Of a stretch of DNA of 16,141 bases, positions 13,661 through 16,141 are shown piece by piece (within the stretch, counting starts at the first letter, position 1; each line of letters begins with the position of its first letter). A model generated the notes under the pieces. That model saw nothing but the letters and a program-made list of their open reading frames with translations, was not told the origin of the DNA and did not search any database. The position numbers and the translations under genes were made by a program. This stretch comes from DASUMP01 sp036277635 (GTDB lineage Bacteria > Actinomycetota > Acidimicrobiia > IMCC26256 > PALSA-610). The DNA lies in contig DASUMP010000019.1 in assembly GCA_036277635.1 (NCBI GenBank), forward strand, positions 1 to 16,141, in the 5' to 3' direction.

Positions 13661-13726
13661 CACCACCCCGTTGGAACAGAAGTGTCACGCCGGCGGGTGC
13701 GAACTGTGCCAACGGGTCAGGTGGTG
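13661..13726. terminator. Long imperfect hairpin between convergent cysteine desulfurase and ybaK genes
   Basis: CACCAC (13661-13666) pairs with GTGGTG (13721-13726), CCCGTTGG (13667-13674) with CCAACGGG (13709-13716), and ACAG (13676-13679) with CTGT (13704-13707), with one A/G mismatch and a four-base bulge. The loop is 24 bases. The bulge TCAG contains the ybaK stop codon on the minus strand. It would act in both directions; no T-run is present. Confidence 0.6.
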
Positions 13727-14181
13727 AAGGAAGCCTCGCGGGCGGCTGCGACGCGCACCAGGTCGGCGGGCGCGATCGGGAAGACCGCGTCGGGAGCGCC
13801 GGCGGCGGCCCACACCACGTCGTACACACCGAGGTGCGGGTCGACGACCGTGGGTACCGGGGCGGGGTGGCCGAACGGTGGCGTGCCCCCGATCGCGAAG
13901 CCCGTCGCGGCGCGCGCCTCGTCGGCGGTGGCCGGTCGCGCCTCGGAACCACCGAACGCGGCCGCGAGTGCAGACGGATCGACGCGATGGGCACCCGATG
14001 TGAGGGCGAGGACGACCGACCCGTCGACGACGAACACGAGCGACTTCACGATCTGACCGACGTCGCAGCCGATCGCAGCCGCGGCGTCGGCGGCCGTACG
14101 CGTGCCCTCCGGGTAGCGGCGCACCACCACGTCGATCCCGAGCGCGGCGGCGGCCGCGGCAAACCGCTGAGGCGCCTTCAC
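13717..14181 (-). CDS. YbaK/ProX-type aminoacyl-tRNA deacylase family protein
   Basis: A 154-residue single-domain protein of the YbaK/aaRS-associated family, whose members hydrolyse mischarged tRNAs such as Cys-tRNA(Pro) or Ala-tRNA(Pro). The conserved catalytic-pocket lysine is Lys46 in GQIVKSLVF, preceded by TAADAAAAIG, and the family segment IGGTPPFGHP lies at 97-106. The GTG at 14181 begins two bases after the aconitase stop codon, with one base between them, so translation is likely coupled by re-initiation; the frame is open upstream but only inside aconitase. The exact tRNA substrate cannot be read from the sequence. A functional link to aconitase is not evident. Confidence 0.85.
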   Translation of the reverse strand: MKAPQRFAAAAAALGIDVVVRRYPEGTRTAADAAAAIGCDVGQIVKSLVFVVDGSVVLALTSGAHRVDPSALAAAFGGSEARPATADEARAATGFAIGGTPPFGHPAPVPTVVDPHLGVYDVVWAAAGAPDAVFPIAPADLVRVAAAREASFTT

Positions 14182-14182
14182 G

Positions 14183-16141
14183 TCAGCCGCTCGCGGCCGC
14201 CAAGAGGTTGAGGGCGGACCCGGCACGGAACCACTCGATGTGCTCCTCCGACATCGTGTGCTTCGCGGGGATCTCGTCGACGGTGCCGTCGGCGTGGCGG
14301 AGCACGAGCGTGACGATCGACGCCGGCGCGAGCTGCGCGAGCCCGGTGACGTCGACCTCGTCGTCGACGCGCACCTTCTCGTAGTCGCCGGGCTCGGCGA
14401 AGGTGAGCGGGAGCACGCCCTGCTTCTTCAGGTTCGCCTCGTGGATCCGGGCGAAGCTGCGCACGAGCACCACGCGCCCACCCATATAGCGCGGCTCCAT
14501 CGCCGCGTGCTCACGCGAGGACCCTTCGCCGTAGTTCTCGTCGCCGACCGCGATCCACTCGATCCCGGCGTCCTTGTACGACTTGGCGAGCGCGGGCAGC
14601 GCGACGACTTCGCCGGTGCGCGCGTCGACCCCCTGTCCGGGTTCTGCGGGTGCGAACGCGTTGTTCGCGCCGAGGAACAGGTTCTGCGAGATGTTCGTGA
14701 GGTGGCCGCGGTACTTGAGCCACGGACCGGCGGGCGAGATGTGGTCGGTGGTGCACTTGCCCGTGGCCTTGAGCAACACCCGCAAGCCCGTGAGGTCGCG
14801 CCCGTCCCACGCCGGGAACGGCGTGAGCAGCTCCAGACGATCCGAGCTCGGGTCGACCGCGATGCTGACGCTCGCCGGGTCGGCCGCGGGCGGGATGAAC
14901 CCGGAATCGCCCGGATCGAAACCGCGCGACGGCAGGTCGTCGGCGGTCGGCGCGACGAGGCGCACGGCCGTGCCGTCGGGCGCCGTGTACGCCTCGCGCG
15001 TGAAGTCGAAGTCGAGGCGACCCGAGAGCGCGAGCGCGACGACCGTCTCGGGCGAACCGATGAACGAGAGCGTCGCCGTGTTGCCGTCGTTGCGGGCCGG
15101 GAAGTTCCGGTTGAACGACGAGACGATCGTGTTCACCTCGCCCTTCTCGATGTCGTCGCGCTGCCACTGCCCGATGCACGGGCCGCACGCGTTGGCGAGC
15201 ACGGTCGCGCCGATCGCCTCGAGGTCGGCGAGGAGTCCGTCGCGCTCGATGGTGGCCCGCACCTGCTCGGAGCCCGGCGTGATCATCAACGGCGTCTGCA
15301 CCCGCAACCCCGCCGCGTGCGCCTGCCGCGCGATGTGCGCGGCGCGGCCGATGTCCTCGTACGACGAGTTCGTGCACGACCCGACCAGCGCGGTCGAGAT
15401 CTGGAGCGGGTAGCCCTCGCGGCGCGCCGCGTCGGCGACCTCGGAGATCGGCCGGTCGAGGTCGGGGGTGTGCGGCCCGACGAGGTGCGGCTCGAGCGCC
15501 GACAGGTCGATCTCGATCACCCGGTCGTAGAAGCGCTGCGGCTCGCGGTCGACCTCGGGATCGTTGCGCAGGTGCTCGGCGAAGCGGTCGGCCAGGTCGG
15601 CGATCGCTTCGCGCCCCGTCGCCTTCAGGTACTTCGCGGCCGCGAGGTCGTACGGGAAGATCGAGCACGTGGCGCCGATCTCCGCGCCCATGTTGCAGAT
15701 CGTCGCCTTGCCGGTGGCCGAGATCGTCTCCGCACCCGGACCGAAGTACTCGACGATCGCGCCCGTGCCGCCCTTCACCGTGAGGATGCCCGCGACCTTC
15801 AGGATCACGTCTTTCGCCGCCGCCCAGCCCGAGAGCTCACCGGTGAGGTGCACGCCGATGTGCTTCGGGACGCGCGTGTTGTAGGGCCAGCCCGCCATCA
15901 CGTCGACCGCGTCGGCACCACCGACGCCGATCGCGACCATGCCGAGGCCACCGGCGTTCGGCGTGTGCGAGTCGGTGCCGATCATCATCCCGCCCGGGAA
16001 CGCGTACTGCTCGAGCACGACCTGGTGGATGATCCCGCTGCCCGGCTTCCAGAACCCGATGCCGTACTTCGCCGACACGCTGCGCAAGAACTCGTAGACC
16101 TCGGAGTTCACGTCGAGCGCGACGCGCAGGTCGGTGTCGGC
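14183..16141 (-). CDS. acn: Aconitate hydratase, mitochondrial type, N-terminus off the window
   Basis: The 652 C-terminal residues of a 4Fe-4S aconitase, the TCA cycle enzyme interconverting citrate and isocitrate. The frame runs through the right edge, so roughly the first 100 residues are missing. Cluster ligands are the Cys of GSCTNSSYED and the two Cys of NACGPCIGQW. Other active-site segments are GTDSHTPNAGGLG, ITPGSEQVRATIERDG, NRNFPARND, GKCTTDHISPAGPWLKYRGH, GDENYGEGSSREHAAMEPR and SFARIHEANLKKQGVLPLTF. These, the domain order and the short projected length (about 750-780 residues) match mitochondrial ACO2 and not the longer AcnA/IRP1 form of most actinobacteria or the AcnB form. It probably shares a transcript with the downstream ybaK-like gene. 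Confidence 0.95.
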   Translation of the reverse strand, partial: ADTDLRVALDVNSEVYEFLRSVSAKYGIGFWKPGSGIIHQVVLEQYAFPGGMMIGTDSHTPNAGGLGMVAIGVGGADAVDVMAGWPYNTRVPKHIGVHLTGELSGWAAAKDVILKVAGILTVKGGTGAIVEYFGPGAETISATGKATICNMGAEIGATCSIFPYDLAAAKYLKATGREAIADLADRFAEHLRNDPEVDREPQRFYDRVIEIDLSALEPHLVGPHTPDLDRPISEVADAARREGYPLQISTALVGSCTNSSYEDIGRAAHIARQAHAAGLRVQTPLMITPGSEQVRATIERDGLLADLEAIGATVLANACGPCIGQWQRDDIEKGEVNTIVSSFNRNFPARNDGNTATLSFIGSPETVVALALSGRLDFDFTREAYTAPDGTAVRLVAPTADDLPSRGFDPGDSGFIPPAADPASVSIAVDPSSDRLELLTPFPAWDGRDLTGLRVLLKATGKCTTDHISPAGPWLKYRGHLTNISQNLFLGANNAFAPAEPGQGVDARTGEVVALPALAKSYKDAGIEWIAVGDENYGEGSSREHAAMEPRYMGGRVVLVRSFARIHEANLKKQGVLPLTFAEPGDYEKVRVDDEVDVTGLAQLAPASIVTLVLRHADGTVDEIPAKHTMSEEHIEWFRAGSALNLLAAASG

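Noticed and set aside
13672..13688. GGAACAGAAGTGTCA considered as an actinobacterial LexA box
   Set aside because: The second half-site is GTGT and not GTTC, and the bases are better explained as part of the long hairpin.
14182..14226. Upstream extension of the YbaK-like protein
   Set aside because: The extra 15 residues are a shadow of the aconitase C-terminus, and the GTG at 14181 is immediately after the aconitase stop.
1..16141. Mobile elements, phage genes, CRISPR arrays, toxin-antitoxin pairs, tRNA or rRNA genes
   Set aside because: I saw no transposase or integrase motif, no regularly spaced direct repeats and no tRNA-like folding; composition is uniform throughout.

Overview
The window is about 70 percent G+C by eye, uses many GTG starts, and is densely packed on both strands. 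Its gene content is actinobacterial: WhiB1, the PdtaS sensor kinase, DUF3107 (TB9.4 type), a pair of ArsA/Get3-like ATPases (BagA/BagB type), a family 5 uracil-DNA glycosylase and an SCO4848-like membrane protein. The mitochondrial-type aconitase is not the usual actinobacterial enzyme. My guess is a deep branch such as Acidimicrobiia, but this is inference from gene content only. I see no mobile element, CRISPR array, tRNA, rRNA or sign of recent transfer. It reads as conserved core chromosome.

Layout. Positions 1-195 hold the C-terminal end of 2-oxoglutarate dehydrogenase E1 (SucA/Kgd). Reading leftward from 2974 come a dapA-like gene, a small membrane protein and a DHA2-family drug transporter. 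Divergent from dapA is a TSUP (TauE/SafE) permease (2999-3808). It meets udgB (4499-3801) tail to tail; udgB diverges from a diacylglycerol-kinase-family gene (4543-5457), which converges on a glycerophosphodiester phosphodiesterase (6164-5421). After a 204-base regulatory gap comes whiB1 (6369-6659), convergent with pdtaS, the same arrangement as Rv3219/Rv3220c in Mycobacterium tuberculosis.

From 11744 down to 6694 five genes lie head to tail on the minus strand: mrp, DUF3107, bagA, bagB, pdtaS. The gaps are 21 and 13 bases, followed by two 4-base overlaps. Three of the five are related P-loop ATPases of the Mrp/ArsA class. Divergent from mrp is a SufR-like winged-helix regulator with C-terminal cysteines, overlapping a cysteine desulfurase gene by 4 bases. 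The right end holds a YbaK-type deacylase and most of the aconitase, probably one transcript.

How they fit together. Iron-sulfur biology is prominent: cysteine desulfurase (sulfur donor), Mrp (Fe-S carrier), a probable Fe-S-sensing regulator between them, and the Fe-S proteins aconitase, WhiB1 and UdgB. The 44-base gap between mrp and the regulator carries an overlapping pair of opposed -10 elements and an inverted repeat, so one small control region could set both transcripts.

Transcription signals are unusually readable. Nine starts have a TANNNT hexamer 6-8 bases upstream of the start codon, the pattern of leaderless actinobacterial mRNAs; this also fixes several start codons. Two divergent pairs share symmetric -10 DNA. 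Convergent genes overlap or abut, with stop codons mirrored in small palindromes at 192-195 and 3801-3808.
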